A stretch of DNA of 45,971 bases from Verrucomicrobiota bacterium (GCA_037139415.1 JBAXGN010000041.1:1-45971); one strand, 5' to 3'. Counted from the stretch's first letter, positions 35,618-44,696 are shown. Notes: generated by a model not told the origin, from the letters alone. Translations and numbers: made by a program.

Positions 35618-36658
35618 ATGAACGGCAATCAAGAGCGAAGCTGCTTAACCGCAGCCCTTCATGGGGCTGTAAAAAGCCATTCCCTTTTAGTTTATTTGCA
35701 TGTTTGCTTGAGTTTTAGCCTTGCGCTTTCGGCGGCGAGGGGTGCGGTAACTGATACCTGCAAAAACCTGAAGAAGCAGTGTGAGGCAATCAATGCTGAG
35801 GCGGTAACGCTGGCGGTCGAAGATATGGGGAAAAGGTTTTCCGGTCGCTACGACGTGTCGAAACATCGTTCGGCTGCGGATGCGTTTGCCCGGAACCGGG
35901 AAGCGCTGATTAAATCGCTTGGCGCAGGTAAAGTTGAGGAGGTTGAAAAGGCCGCCAAACTGCTGGCCGGAGTGCGGGCGGCGCTGCTGGCCAATCCACT
36001 GCTGGACGGGGAGAAAATACTGTTTGTTAGACGCAATATCTCCAGCGGGGCACGGCAGGATGTTCGCGGCAGTGAAGGGACCACGCAGAAACTGGGCTTC
36101 ATCTCACTTAACAGCCGTTGCCATGTGACGATTGCAAGGAAAGGCTGGCAGGACGAAATTACGGTGTTGAGCGAGATCAGAGGTGAACCGAAACTCACAA
36201 CTTTATACAAGCCGGACCAGGATGTGATTGTCCGGGATGTTGATCTTGATTTCACCGGCAGCCGGCTGATGTTCTCCAGCCTTGACACTAACCGGCAATG
36301 GGCGGTTTATGAAATCGGTGCCGACGGTAAACACTTAAAGCAGGTTTCGCCGTCCGCCTATCGCGATGTTGAATGGTTTAATGCCAAATATCTTCCCGAT
36401 GGCCGCGTCATCATGCTTTCAACGGCATCGTATCAGGGCTTGCCTTGCGAGGGTGGCAGTACGCCCATGGCCCTGCTTTATCTGATGGATTCGACGTCCG
36501 GCAGTATCCGCCGGCTGACCTACGAACAGGACAGTGATTATACACCCTCGATCACCGGCGATGGCCGCATTCTTTATACGCGCTGGGAGTATTCAGATCT
36601 CTCGCACTATTTCGGGCGCCGACTCATGACCATGAATCCGGACGGCACTGCTCAATAG
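35618..36658 (+). CDS. 5' part of the TAG-split cytochrome/FGE gene
   Basis: 346 codons: signal peptide (LLVYLHVCLSFSLALSAARG), helical region and propeller blades (GSRLMFSSLDTNRQWAVYEI, DYTPSITGDGRILYTRWEYS). It stops at TAG immediately after MNPDGTAQ. If translated as it stands it would be an exported propeller without haem sites. Confidence 0.7.
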   Translation: MNGNQERSCLTAALHGAVKSHSLLVYLHVCLSFSLALSAARGAVTDTCKNLKKQCEAINAEAVTLAVEDMGKRFSGRYDVSKHRSAADAFARNREALIKSLGAGKVEEVEKAAKLLAGVRAALLANPLLDGEKILFVRRNISSGARQDVRGSEGTTQKLGFISLNSRCHVTIARKGWQDEITVLSEIRGEPKLTTLYKPDQDVIVRDVDLDFTGSRLMFSSLDTNRQWAVYEIGADGKHLKQVSPSAYRDVEWFNAKYLPDGRVIMLSTASYQGLPCEGGSTPMALLYLMDSTSGSIRRLTYEQDSDYTPSITGDGRILYTRWEYSDLSHYFGRRLMTMNPDGTAQ

Positions 36659-36694
36659 TCTGTTTATGGCAGCGGGTCTTATTACCCTACGACC

Positions 36695-39058
36695 TTGCTC
36701 CAAGCACGGACGATACCGAACGATCCGAATCGGATCATTGGGATTGTCGGTGGACATCACGATGTCCCGGAAACCGGAAGGCTGATCCTGTTTGATACCT
36801 CCTGGTCGCGGCGTTATCCGTTCAAGGTTAAACCCCAAGACAAGATCTGGGGGAAAGAAGGCACCTTACTGAGGATTTCCGTCATCCTGCCCAAGGAGGA
36901 GACGGGGTGCGTTGCGGAAATCCCTGGCCGAGGCGAACCCGTTGAAGGGGATGTGTGCGATACCCAAACCGGCAATCAATGGGAGCGACGGAAACCGTAT
37001 TTCATTCATCCTTGGCCGCTGGATGGCACCTATTTTCTGGTTAGCGCCAAAAAGACACGCGATTCGCTATGGGGGCTCTACCTGGTTGATCTGTTTGATA
37101 ACATGACGCTGCTGGCGGAAGCGGAGGATGCCGCATTCTTCGAACCCATGCTGTTCGAGCCACGCACGCGTCCGCCGGTCATCCCAGACCGCATACGTTT
37201 AACCGAAACGAATGCATCCGTTCACATCGCGGACATTTATGCTGGCCCAGGGCTGAAGAACATTCCACGTGGCAAAGTGAAATCGCTACGTGTATTTGCC
37301 TACCATTTCAACTATCTGGGTACCGGCGGAGACCAGTTCCTTGGCTTGGAGTCGGGCTGGGATATCAAGCGTATTCTCGGCACGGTGCCGGTTGAGGCGG
37401 ACGGGTCGGCCTGTTTCGAAATTCCAGCCAACACGCCAGTGTCGCTTCAACCGCTTGACGAAGATGGGGCCGCGTTGCAGCTCATGCGTTCCTGGCTGGT
37501 GGGTATGCCGGGCGAACGCGTTTCCTGTGTCGGTTGTCATGAGGATAACCGCAACTCGATCCCGGCCGGTCGGGTCCTGGCCGACCGCAAACCGCCCAAA
37601 ACGTTACAGCCTTGGTACGGGCAGGTCAGGCCCTTCTCGTTCCCGCTGGAAGTTTATCCGGTTGTCCAGAAATACTGTGTTGGTTGTCACACCGGCAAGA
37701 ATGCCCCGGTTCGGAAAAGTGACCAGGGCGGCGTTCCCGGCAAGGAAACTCGCTTGAGCATGAGCAACGCTCAGGAGGCCCACGAAACGCTCCATCCCTA
37801 TGTGCGCCGACCCGGTCCGGAGAGTGACAACATGATGTTTTATCCGATGGAATACCACGCTTCCACCAGTCCACTGATCCAGATGTTGAAGAAAGGGCAC
37901 CATGGCGTGAAGCTCGACCAAGAGGCATGGGAAAGGCTGTTTGCGTGGATTGATCTCAATGTAACTTTCAAAGGCAAGTGGAGCCCAAATGATTACAAGG
38001 GGCAAAATCAGAAGGAGCGGCGGATGCAGATGGCAAAGCTTTACGCCAACACGACCGACTGCCCGGAAGACGAATATGAGCGGCTGGTTGCCGAGTCCAA
38101 GACGCACCCGACACCGGCGTTCATCAACCCTGCGGATGACACCATCCCTGCCACCGATAACCTTACTGCGCCTGGGTTTCCGATGCGCACCGGGCCGGCG
38201 GCAACGATTTCAAAGGCTTTTCGTAAAACCGTGGAACTTTCAGGCGGACGCAAAATGGAATTTGTCCAGATTTCCGCCGGTTCGTTCGTGATGGGCAGCC
38301 TGGATGGCGCGACGGATGAACGTCCACGCGCAGTGATCAAGATCGCCAAGCCTTTCTGGATGGCGGAATGCGAAGTTTCCAACGCTGAGTATCATGAGTT
38401 CGATCCCGCGCATGACACCCGTTATATTGATGCGCACGGTAAAGACCATAATACTCCAGGCTACATCGCGAATCATGACAACCAGCCGGTGGCACGCATC
38501 ACATGGAAACGCGCCATGGAGTTTTGCGATTGGCTGAGCAAGCGGGCGGGTTTAAAAGTACGGTTACCCACCGAGGCCCAGTGGGAATGGGCGGCCCGGG
38601 CAGGTTCCTCCAGCAGATTTTTCTTTGGCGGCTTGGAGGATGATTTCAGCAAGTGGGCCAATCTCGCTGACCGAAGCGTGCGTTGGCAGATGGTCGGCTG
38701 CACTACGCAGGATGTCCAGAAGCGCAGTCCATATCCGCAGGAAAAGAATTTTCCGCTACATGAAGAACGCTTTGAAGACAAGTGGTTCGTGGTGGATTTC
38801 GTTGGCCAGTACCCGCCCAACCCGTGGGGGCTGAAGGACATGGTGGGCAATGTCAGCGAGTGGACCCGCTCCAGCTATTATCCGTACCCTTACGTTGACG
38901 AGGACGGCCGCAATGATGAAAACCTGACCGAGCGCAAGGTTGCACGCGGCGGTTCCTGGAACAGTCGTCCGCGGGAAGCGGGTTCAGCGATACGCCTGCC
39001 ATATGAGACGTACCAACCGGTTCACGACGTGGGTTTCCGCGTCATCGTTGAAGACTAG
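36695..39058 (+). CDS. 3' part of the TAG-split cytochrome/FGE gene
   Basis: Continues in the same frame (from a TTG if reinitiated; no ribosome binding site is evident). It holds the middle domain, two CxxCH haem motifs and the complete SUMF1/FGE-like domain. Without the signal peptide of the first part it would stay in the cytoplasm, where haem c is not attached, so a separate function is unlikely. Confidence 0.7.
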   Translation: MLQARTIPNDPNRIIGIVGGHHDVPETGRLILFDTSWSRRYPFKVKPQDKIWGKEGTLLRISVILPKEETGCVAEIPGRGEPVEGDVCDTQTGNQWERRKPYFIHPWPLDGTYFLVSAKKTRDSLWGLYLVDLFDNMTLLAEAEDAAFFEPMLFEPRTRPPVIPDRIRLTETNASVHIADIYAGPGLKNIPRGKVKSLRVFAYHFNYLGTGGDQFLGLESGWDIKRILGTVPVEADGSACFEIPANTPVSLQPLDEDGAALQLMRSWLVGMPGERVSCVGCHEDNRNSIPAGRVLADRKPPKTLQPWYGQVRPFSFPLEVYPVVQKYCVGCHTGKNAPVRKSDQGGVPGKETRLSMSNAQEAHETLHPYVRRPGPESDNMMFYPMEYHASTSPLIQMLKKGHHGVKLDQEAWERLFAWIDLNVTFKGKWSPNDYKGQNQKERRMQMAKLYANTTDCPEDEYERLVAESKTHPTPAFINPADDTIPATDNLTAPGFPMRTGPAATISKAFRKTVELSGGRKMEFVQISAGSFVMGSLDGATDERPRAVIKIAKPFWMAECEVSNAEYHEFDPAHDTRYIDAHGKDHNTPGYIANHDNQPVARITWKRAMEFCDWLSKRAGLKVRLPTEAQWEWAARAGSSSRFFFGGLEDDFSKWANLADRSVRWQMVGCTTQDVQKRSPYPQEKNFPLHEERFEDKWFVVDFVGQYPPNPWGLKDMVGNVSEWTRSSYYPYPYVDEDGRNDENLTERKVARGGSWNSRPREAGSAIRLPYETYQPVHDVGFRVIVED

Positions 39059-39127
39059 CAGCCGGTCGGTTTAGGTGTCATTCATAGGATGGTTCGTTTT
39101 TGTCTTTAGAGCAGTTTAAATAATGAC

Positions 39128-39223
39128 GCAGCTCTGAAAGCCAAAGCTGCTCACGATATTTGCGGGCAGAATATCAGCGCCGACTGACGTCGAGCGGCTA
39201 CGATATTTAGGGAAATGCCATAG
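39128..39223. repeat. REP-like hairpin element in the gap before the DUF1080 gene
   Basis: GCAGCT at 39128 pairs with AGCTGC at 39145. A block at 39173-39223 (GACTGACGTCGAGCGGCTAC and onward to AAATGCCATAG) is an inverted imperfect copy of 33363-33417. The 39059-39371 gap contains nothing else that I can read apart from the probable promoter of the next gene. Confidence 0.55.
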
Positions 39224-39371
39224 CCAGGCTACTCAGATTCCAGCCATTCCAACTCCTGACTTCAAGCTGCTAATTTCTTGGGCTCATTTTTGCCATGTTT
39301 GGATACTCTCTGGTTTTTTCTCGTGCGGAGCAACGCTTGCATCCCGGCCTGCTTTCTGGTTAATTTCCGCC

Positions 39372-40088
39372 ATGCAAAATCTATCCGGTTTGTTTGGTCG
39401 TACCCTGCCAATGCTGGCTGGGCTCGCGCTTTGCGGCATCGCCGCTCACCTCAACGCCGCTGACGCGCCCGTCACCCCGAGCGCGCTGGAGGCCGATCCC
39501 AAGGGCTGGGTGGATATTCTACCTGCCCCCGATCTCCAAGGCTGGTACCGCGTGTCCGTTCCGCCCACCGGCAAGCTGGGCCGTGATCAATGGCATGTGG
39601 ACACCGCGCGCAAGGTATTGGTTTGCGACGGCGATGGCGGGCATGACATGCTGCTGCTCGACAAGGAACTGGGCGACATTATTTTCCACTTTGAATTCTG
39701 CTACACCAAGATCGAGGGCAAAACCGGTTATAACAGCGGCGCGTATGTGCGCAATTCCAAGGATGGCGCGATCTGGCACCAGGCCCAGTTCGGGGATGCG
39801 AAGGATGGATACCTGTTTGGCCAAACCCCGGCGGAAGAGGGCAAGAAGAAATCGTTTAACCTCAAGAAGGAGGTCAAGGACATGCGCGTGAAACCGGCCG
39901 GCGAATGGAACACGTTCGAGGTGACGGCGCGCGGCAAGACCCTCACCCTGTGGGTGAACGGGGCGGTGACATGCCAGTTCCCGGATTGCAATGCCCCCCA
40001 GGGCCGCCTTGGACTCGAAGGCGAGGGATACCGCATCGAATTCCGCAACCTGAAACTCAAGGAACTGAAACCGGACGCGGCGCGCTGA
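39372..40088 (+). CDS. Exported DUF1080 (3-keto-disaccharide hydrolase-type) protein
   Basis: A 238-residue protein with a signal peptide (LPMLAGLALCGIAAHLNA). It has the concanavalin-like sandwich of DUF1080: DLQGWYRVSV near the start, LLLDKELGDIIFHFEFCYTK, NSGAYVRNSKDGAIWHQAQF and WNTFEVTARGKTLTLWVNGA. Family members have been linked to cleavage of 3-keto-glycosides. It starts a row of genes (DUF1080, ThuA, ATPase, propeller, ThuA) on one strand, with gaps of 34-57 bp. The role is family-based; the exact substrate is unknown. Confidence 0.88.
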   Translation: MQNLSGLFGRTLPMLAGLALCGIAAHLNAADAPVTPSALEADPKGWVDILPAPDLQGWYRVSVPPTGKLGRDQWHVDTARKVLVCDGDGGHDMLLLDKELGDIIFHFEFCYTKIEGKTGYNSGAYVRNSKDGAIWHQAQFGDAKDGYLFGQTPAEEGKKKSFNLKKEVKDMRVKPAGEWNTFEVTARGKTLTLWVNGAVTCQFPDCNAPQGRLGLEGEGYRIEFRNLKLKELKPDAAR

Positions 40089-40144
40089 GCGCCTCCCGTT
40101 GAGATAATTAAAGGACTACTCCAGAACAGCAATTCATTGTAACC

Positions 40145-41035
40145 ATGCGAAACCTCATCCACCAAATCCTGTTGGGCGCGGCGCTGCTGGCCGTGTCTGC
40201 CACTGCGGCTGATAAGAAACTGGTTGTGATTGCCGGCCGCCCCAGTCACGGGCCGGGCGAGCATGAATTCCGCGCCGGCAGCCTGCTGCTGCAAAAGTGC
40301 CTGGCCAACGCGCCGGGACTGGTCACGGTCACCTATTCCAACGGCTGGCCGCAGGATGCCGCCGCCCTCTCGGACGCTACTGCGGTGGTCATTTACGCCG
40401 ATGGCGGCGGCGGGCATCCCGTGCTCAAGGACGATCACAAGGCAGTCATCAGCAACCTCGTCAAACAGGGGGTGGGCATCGGGTTCATGCATTACACCTG
40501 CGAAGTGCCGGCGGATAAGGCTGGCACCGAGTTCAAGGAATGGGTGGGCGGCCACTATGAGCACCAGTACAGTTGCAATCCCATGTGGGAGCCGGATTAT
40601 ACCACGTTCCCCAAGCATCCCGCCGCCAACGGGGTCATGCCGTTCAAGATTCGCGATGAGTGGTATTTTAACATCCGGTTCCGCGACGACATGTCCGGCA
40701 TCACGCCGATCCTGGTGGCCAAGCCCTCCGATCAGGTGCGCGATGGCTCGTATGTCTATCCCAAGGGGCCCTATACGCACATTCAGCAAAACAAGGGGCG
40801 AGATGAAATCATGATGTGGGTGGTCGAGAATCCCGGCGGGTCACGCGGATTCGGCTTCACCGGCGGCCATTATCACAAGAACTGGGGCGAACCGAATTTC
40901 CGCAAGGTGGTGTTGAACGCGCTGTTGTGGGTAACCAAGGTTGAGGTGCCAGCCGGCGGTGTGGACTCGCTGGTGTCCGCCGAAATGCTGACCCAAAATC
41001 TGGACCCGAAGAACGCGCCAAAACCAAAGAAATAG
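40145..41035 (+). CDS. Exported ThuA-domain protein (first)
   Basis: A 296-residue protein with a signal peptide. The mature part has the ThuA glutamine-amidotransferase-like fold: KKLVVIAGRPSHGPGEHEFR, AVVIYADGGGGHPVLKDDHK, LVKQGVGIGFMHYTCEVPAD, GFGFTGGHYHKNWGEPNFRK. ThuA proteins take part in 3-keto-sugar metabolism (trehalose in Rhizobium/Agrobacterium). It follows DUF1080 by 56 bp, a pairing frequent in this phylum. Confidence 0.87.
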   Translation: MRNLIHQILLGAALLAVSATAADKKLVVIAGRPSHGPGEHEFRAGSLLLQKCLANAPGLVTVTYSNGWPQDAAALSDATAVVIYADGGGGHPVLKDDHKAVISNLVKQGVGIGFMHYTCEVPADKAGTEFKEWVGGHYEHQYSCNPMWEPDYTTFPKHPAANGVMPFKIRDEWYFNIRFRDDMSGITPILVAKPSDQVRDGSYVYPKGPYTHIQQNKGRDEIMMWVVENPGGSRGFGFTGGHYHKNWGEPNFRKVVLNALLWVTKVEVPAGGVDSLVSAEMLTQNLDPKNAPKPKK

Positions 41036-41072
41036 TCGTGCTTCATGGCACCAGCCAGTGATTCGCTAACCC

Positions 41073-42026
41073 ATGTCGTTTCTCGAAATCACCAATCTCA
41101 CCCTGGAGTTCGGCACGCCAGAGCATCCCCTGCGCGCGGTGGATGGCGTTTCGCTGAGCCTCGAAGCCGGTGAGTCCATTTGTCTGGTGGGCGAGAGCGG
41201 CTGCGGCAAAAGCCTCACCGCTCTCTCCATCGCGCGGCTGGTTCCCTGCCCACCCGCGCGCTACGTTGCCGGGGAAATTCGCCTCAATGGCCGCGATGTC
41301 CTTCACCTGCCGGCACGCGAATTACGCAAAATTCGCGGCGGCATGGTCAGTTACATCTTCCAGGAACCTGGCGCTTCGCTAAACCCGGTTTTCCGGGTCG
41401 GCAACCAGATCAAGGAATCGCTCAAACTGCATTGTCCTGAGGCGGCCAACGATGGCGAAGTCATCCGGCTGCTCAAATTGGTGGGCATTCCCGCGCCGGA
41501 ATCACGACTTAAGGATTATCCGCACCAGATGTCCGGCGGCATGCAGCAGCGCGTCATGATTGCCATGGCGCTGGCCTCCCGCCCCAAGCTGGTCATCGCG
41601 GATGAACCGACCACGGCGCTGGATGTGACGATCCAGGCGCAGGTGCTGGAACTGCTGCTCGATCTCAAGCGTCGCCTGGGCATGAGCATTCTGCTCATCA
41701 CGCACAATCTGGGAATTGTCAGTGATCTGGCCGATCGCGTCATCGTCATGTACGCCGGACAAGTGGTGGAAACCGCGCCCGCCCGCGCGTTGCTCAAACA
41801 TCCCCGGCATCCCTACACCCGCGCCCTGCTGAATTCCGTGCCACGGCTGGGCGGTGAAGTCGCGCGGCTGACCGCCATTCCCGGTTCCGTGCCCGCGCTG
41901 GATCAGATGCCCGTGGGTTGCCGCTTTCATCCACGCTGCCCGCTGGCCAAACCGGAGTGTTCCCGCACCCCGCCGGAACTGCTCCAAGTGGAATCCAGCC
42001 GCTGGGTACGATGTCCATACACCTGA
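41073..42026 (+). CDS. ABC transporter ATPase, OppD/DppD type, without its transporter
   Basis: A 317-residue ATPase. Walker A GESGCGKS is at residues 40-47, the Q-loop FQEP near 96, the signature MSGGMQQR at 153-160, Walker B LVIADE at 173-178 and the switch histidine in LLITHN. The C-terminal oligopeptide/dipeptide extension is present ([14 protein letters not shown]), so it belongs to OppD/DppD importers. No permease, OppF partner or binding protein lies in the window. It must work with subunits encoded elsewhere, or the rest of the operon was lost. It starts 37 bp after the ThuA gene. Confidence 0.93.
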   Translation: MSFLEITNLTLEFGTPEHPLRAVDGVSLSLEAGESICLVGESGCGKSLTALSIARLVPCPPARYVAGEIRLNGRDVLHLPARELRKIRGGMVSYIFQEPGASLNPVFRVGNQIKESLKLHCPEAANDGEVIRLLKLVGIPAPESRLKDYPHQMSGGMQQRVMIAMALASRPKLVIADEPTTALDVTIQAQVLELLLDLKRRLGMSILLITHNLGIVSDLADRVIVMYAGQVVETAPARALLKHPRHPYTRALLNSVPRLGGEVARLTAIPGSVPALDQMPVGCRFHPRCPLAKPECSRTPPELLQVESSRWVRCPYT

Positions 42027-42075
42027 TGGTTTCGATTGATTGCCAAACGAGTTTTTACGTCCAATCTATACAATT

Positions 42076-43209
42076 ATGCGAAGGTTAAGCATGACGATGG
42101 TCCTGGGGCTGCTAATCACCGGCCGGTTACTGGCACAGACGCCGGATGCCTGGCCCATGTTTCGCGGCAATCCCGCGTTGACTGGCGTGACCCCTGCCCG
42201 ACTCCCCGCCAACCTGGCGTTGAAATGGACGGTGAAAACCGAAGGTGCAGTCAAATCTTCCGCCGCCATTGTGAATGGGCGTGTTTATATTGGCGCGGGT
42301 GATGGTTCCGTGCTGGCCCTGGAGTTGGCCTCGGGCAAGACGCTGTGGAAATTCAAGGCGACCAATGCTGTGGAGTGTCCGCCGCTCTACCTTGATGGCA
42401 CCGTGTACTTTGGTTGCATGGAGGGAATTTTGTATGCCGTGGACGCGGTCTCCGGCAAACTCAAGTGGACCTTCGGCACCGGGGAGAAAATTGTGGGCGG
42501 CCCCAACTATGCACGTTCCGGGAACGCGACGCGGATTCTGGTGGGTAGCCATGATTTCCGGCTCTACGCGGTGGACGCCGCCACCGGCAAAAGCAACTGG
42601 GTGTTTGAAACCGGCAACTACATTAACGGGGCCGCCGCCGTGGCCAACGGGCAGACCTTCTTCGGCGGATGCGATGGCGTCCTGCACGTGGTGGAGGCCG
42701 CCACCGGCAAACAGGTAAAAGACGTGAATATCGGCACTTATATTCCCGGGTCGGTGGCCGTCAGCGGCAGCCGGGTATATTTCGGCTTGGCGGAGGCCGA
42801 ATTCCTCTGCGTGGATGTGCAGAAAGGCGCGACCCTGTGGGCGCAGAAAAATCCCTCCTTCGGCTTCTTTGCCTCGGCGGCGGTGACGGAGGATCGCGTG
42901 GTATTCGGCGGGCGGGACAAGAAGGTGTATTGCGCTGACCCGGTCACCGGCAAAGTAAAATGGACCTTTGCCGCGCGCGGAAAGGTGGACAGTTCACCGG
43001 TGATTTGCGGCGACAAGGTGGCAGTGGGCTCGGACGATGGGCGGCTGTACCTGTTGGCGTTGGATACCGGCAAGGAATTATGGTCGTACGAAATCGGGCG
43101 CGCCATTGATAGCTCGGCCGCAGTGGTGGAAGGCCATCTGATCATCGGCTCCGATGACGGCGGCATCTATTGCTTTGGTGCTGCCGGGCCGGATGGAAAA
43201 AATCAGTGA
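42076..43209 (+). CDS. Exported PQQ-binding-like beta-propeller protein
   Basis: About 377 residues from the ATG giving MRRLSMTMVLGLLITGRLLA, a signal peptide; an ATG 36 bp upstream is possible but gives a worse signal. It begins WPMFRGNPALTGVTPA as in many such proteins. Seven or so blades follow with the pattern V-Y-x-G-x-x-D-G-x-[LV]-x-A-[LV]-x-x-x-T-G-K-x-x-W, for example DGSVLALELASGKTLWKFKA and KKVYCADPVTGKVKWTF. It may be a periplasmic dehydrogenase-like or a binding protein; the catalytic calcium/PQQ residues are not evident, so the enzyme role is open. Confidence 0.88.
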   Translation: MRRLSMTMVLGLLITGRLLAQTPDAWPMFRGNPALTGVTPARLPANLALKWTVKTEGAVKSSAAIVNGRVYIGAGDGSVLALELASGKTLWKFKATNAVECPPLYLDGTVYFGCMEGILYAVDAVSGKLKWTFGTGEKIVGGPNYARSGNATRILVGSHDFRLYAVDAATGKSNWVFETGNYINGAAAVANGQTFFGGCDGVLHVVEAATGKQVKDVNIGTYIPGSVAVSGSRVYFGLAEAEFLCVDVQKGATLWAQKNPSFGFFASAAVTEDRVVFGGRDKKVYCADPVTGKVKWTFAARGKVDSSPVICGDKVAVGSDDGRLYLLALDTGKELWSYEIGRAIDSSAAVVEGHLIIGSDDGGIYCFGAAGPDGKNQ

Positions 43210-43243
43210 CTTTGGAAAAAATTGGACTTAAGTTTATCACATT

Positions 43244-44014
43244 ATGAAACTACGAAACGCGTATGTTATGGCTTTGCTGGTGGTGCTCACTAGCAGCCTG
43301 TGGACTCAAGCTGCGGAAAAGAAAATCCTGGTCTATACCCGGAATTTCGTTTCCACCGGCAAAGGCTTTGTCCATGACAACATTGCGACGTGTGCCGCCG
43401 CCATCCAGAAGATGGGACAGGAAAACGGGTTCGCGGTGGACGTCTCCGAGGATCCCAAGCTGTTCACGGATGCCACGTTGAAGCAGTACCAGGCGCTGGT
43501 GTTCGCCAACAGTAACAACGAGGCTTTTGAGAATGACGAGCAGCGGGACGCCTTCAAGCGCTACATCCAGGCGGGCGGCGGGTTCGTCGGCATTCACTCC
43601 GCCTCCGGGTCCGAGCGGAAATGGCCGTATTATTGGTCCGTGCTGGGCGGCAAGTTTCTGCGCCATCCCAAACTGCAGAAGTTCACCGTGCGCGTAAAAG
43701 ACGCCAATCACCCGGCGACCAAAGAATTGCCCGCCACCTTTGAATGGGAGGACGAGTGCTATTACTCAGACAATCTGAATCCAGACAACAAGGTGCTCTT
43801 GGTGACCGATCCGGCGAAGCTGGTGGACCCGCAAAAAGCCACCTATCCCGGTGACCGCTTTGGCGACGCCCTGCCGCTGGCTTGGTATCATAACTTTGAC
43901 GGTGGCCGCGAGTTCTACACCGCCCTGGGTCATAAAAAAGAGCATTACTCCGATCCCATCCTGAAAAAGCATATCCTTAATGGCATCCTCTGGGCCATGG
44001 GCGAGAAGAAGTAA
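43244..44014 (+). CDS. Exported ThuA-domain protein (second)
   Basis: A 256-residue protein with a signal peptide (MALLVVLTSSLWTQAA). ThuA-fold landmarks are KKILVYTRNFVSTGKGFVHD, LVFANSNNEAFENDEQRDAF, AGGGFVGIHSASGSERKWPY and GGREFYTALGHKKEHYSDP. It is the more typical of the two ThuA proteins here. It ends the plus-strand row; debris of an IS3 element follows directly. Confidence 0.9.
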   Translation: MKLRNAYVMALLVVLTSSLWTQAAEKKILVYTRNFVSTGKGFVHDNIATCAAAIQKMGQENGFAVDVSEDPKLFTDATLKQYQALVFANSNNEAFENDEQRDAFKRYIQAGGGFVGIHSASGSERKWPYYWSVLGGKFLRHPKLQKFTVRVKDANHPATKELPATFEWEDECYYSDNLNPDNKVLLVTDPAKLVDPQKATYPGDRFGDALPLAWYHNFDGGREFYTALGHKKEHYSDPILKKHILNGILWAMGEKK

Positions 44015-44049
44015 GGTTGGAAGGTTGCGAGACGTATTCGCAACCGTGG

Positions 44050-44285
44050 TGAGGCTGCGCCGAATTGGCGGACACAGGTAAAGAAAGACAATGAAGAACA
44101 ATAAGACTATGAATACGCCTGTGATCGAAACCAAGCCGCCTCGGAAGAAGTTTGATAAAGCGTTCAAGCAGCGCGCAGTGGAGCTCTGGCTCACCAGCGG
44201 CAAAGCGGCCACGGAAGTGGCCGCGGAGTTGGGCTTTCACGCTCAACGGCTCAGCGCTTGGAGAAAGCGCTTCGCGCCGCCGACC
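44050..44285 (+). mobile_element. IS3-family insertion sequence remnant: left end and orfA fragment
   Basis: A TGAGGCTGCGCCGAATTGGC terminal-like sequence at 44050 precedes the frame from 44091. That frame reads KKFDKAFKQRAVELWLTSGK, then AATEVAAELGFHAQRLSAWRKRF, the helix-turn-helix half of an IS3 orfA transposase. After KRFAPPTPG the sequence no longer resembles orfA, and no orfB (rve/DDE) is present. About 65 of the usual 90-100 codons survive, so it is dead. Confidence 0.75.
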
Positions 44286-44513
44286 CCAGGGGAGAGGATT
44301 TTCATTATCCGGCTGAGGGAATCGGCTGAATCGCTTCACTTTCTTGCGGGTAATTCCGCGGCCATGGGAACCCCCGAACCGCCGCTTCGAGCTTGAACCG
44401 AACCGAGCTTGATGCAGCCCTGACAGATGGAAGTGCTGACGGCGGGCGGGTTTTGCGCCGGTATTGTCGGCAGGATGATGAAGTCGGGACCTGGCCGTGC
44501 GTGGCGGCGCGTT

Positions 44514-44693
44514 TTACCAGACTTGCACCGAATCGGCGGCGAAGATTTTATCCACCAGCGCGTCGTAATCCGGGTTGGGCTGGGTCAAATCCACCACGTC
44601 CACCCGTGTGTCTGGCAGCAGTTGTTGGCGGGCACTGGTTTCGCGGGCCAGGACGTCCTCCGGCTGGGTAATAAGGTGTAACAGGGTGCGCAT
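44514..44693 (-). CDS. 59-residue protein, third gene of the DsrE-like operon
   Basis: It begins MRTLLHLITQPEDVLARETS and ends FAADSVQVW. It starts 3 bp after the stop of the preceding gene, without another start choice. Its size and place resemble the DsrH/TusB member of DsrEFH (TusBCD) sulfur-relay sets, but sequence likeness is weak. It probably forms a small alpha/beta domain. It is easily missed because of its length. Confidence 0.65.
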   Translation of the reverse strand: MRTLLHLITQPEDVLARETSARQQLLPDTRVDVVDLTQPNPDYDALVDKIFAADSVQVW

Positions 44694-44696
44694 AGT

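Larger units (their letters stand above)
35618..39058 (+). pseudogene. HZS-alpha-like cytochrome fused to a formylglycine-generating-enzyme domain, split by an in-frame TAG
   Basis: One reading frame of 1146 codons is broken only by TAG at 36656-36658. Across the stop the frame continues NPDGTAQ-stop-SVYGSGSYYPTTLL then IIGIVGGHHD, the sequence expected of the family. Order of parts: signal peptide, helical stretch (45-140), TolB-like propeller (about 200-345), middle domain, CVGCH at 37528-37542 and CVGCH at 37675-37689, then an SUMF1/FGE-sulfatase domain from 38251 to the end (VMGS, RLPTEAQWEWAARAG, NVSEWTRSSY, RGGSWNSRP). The domain most likely acts as a binding or structural module; FGE copper-site cysteines are not obvious. 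Either a fresh nonsense mutation, a sequencing error or readthrough explains the stop. Confidence 0.85.

Noticed and set aside
36656-36658. Pyrrolysine or other programmed recoding of the TAG
   Set aside because: No supporting element or pyl gene is seen. A nonsense mutation or base-call error is simpler, though readthrough cannot be excluded.
39728-40789. 353-codon open frame on the minus strand
   Set aside because: Antisense to DUF1080 and ThuA genes, which both show signal peptides and family motifs.
44091-44396. Complete IS3 orfA gene
   Set aside because: Only the first 65 codons are transposase-like and orfB is missing.
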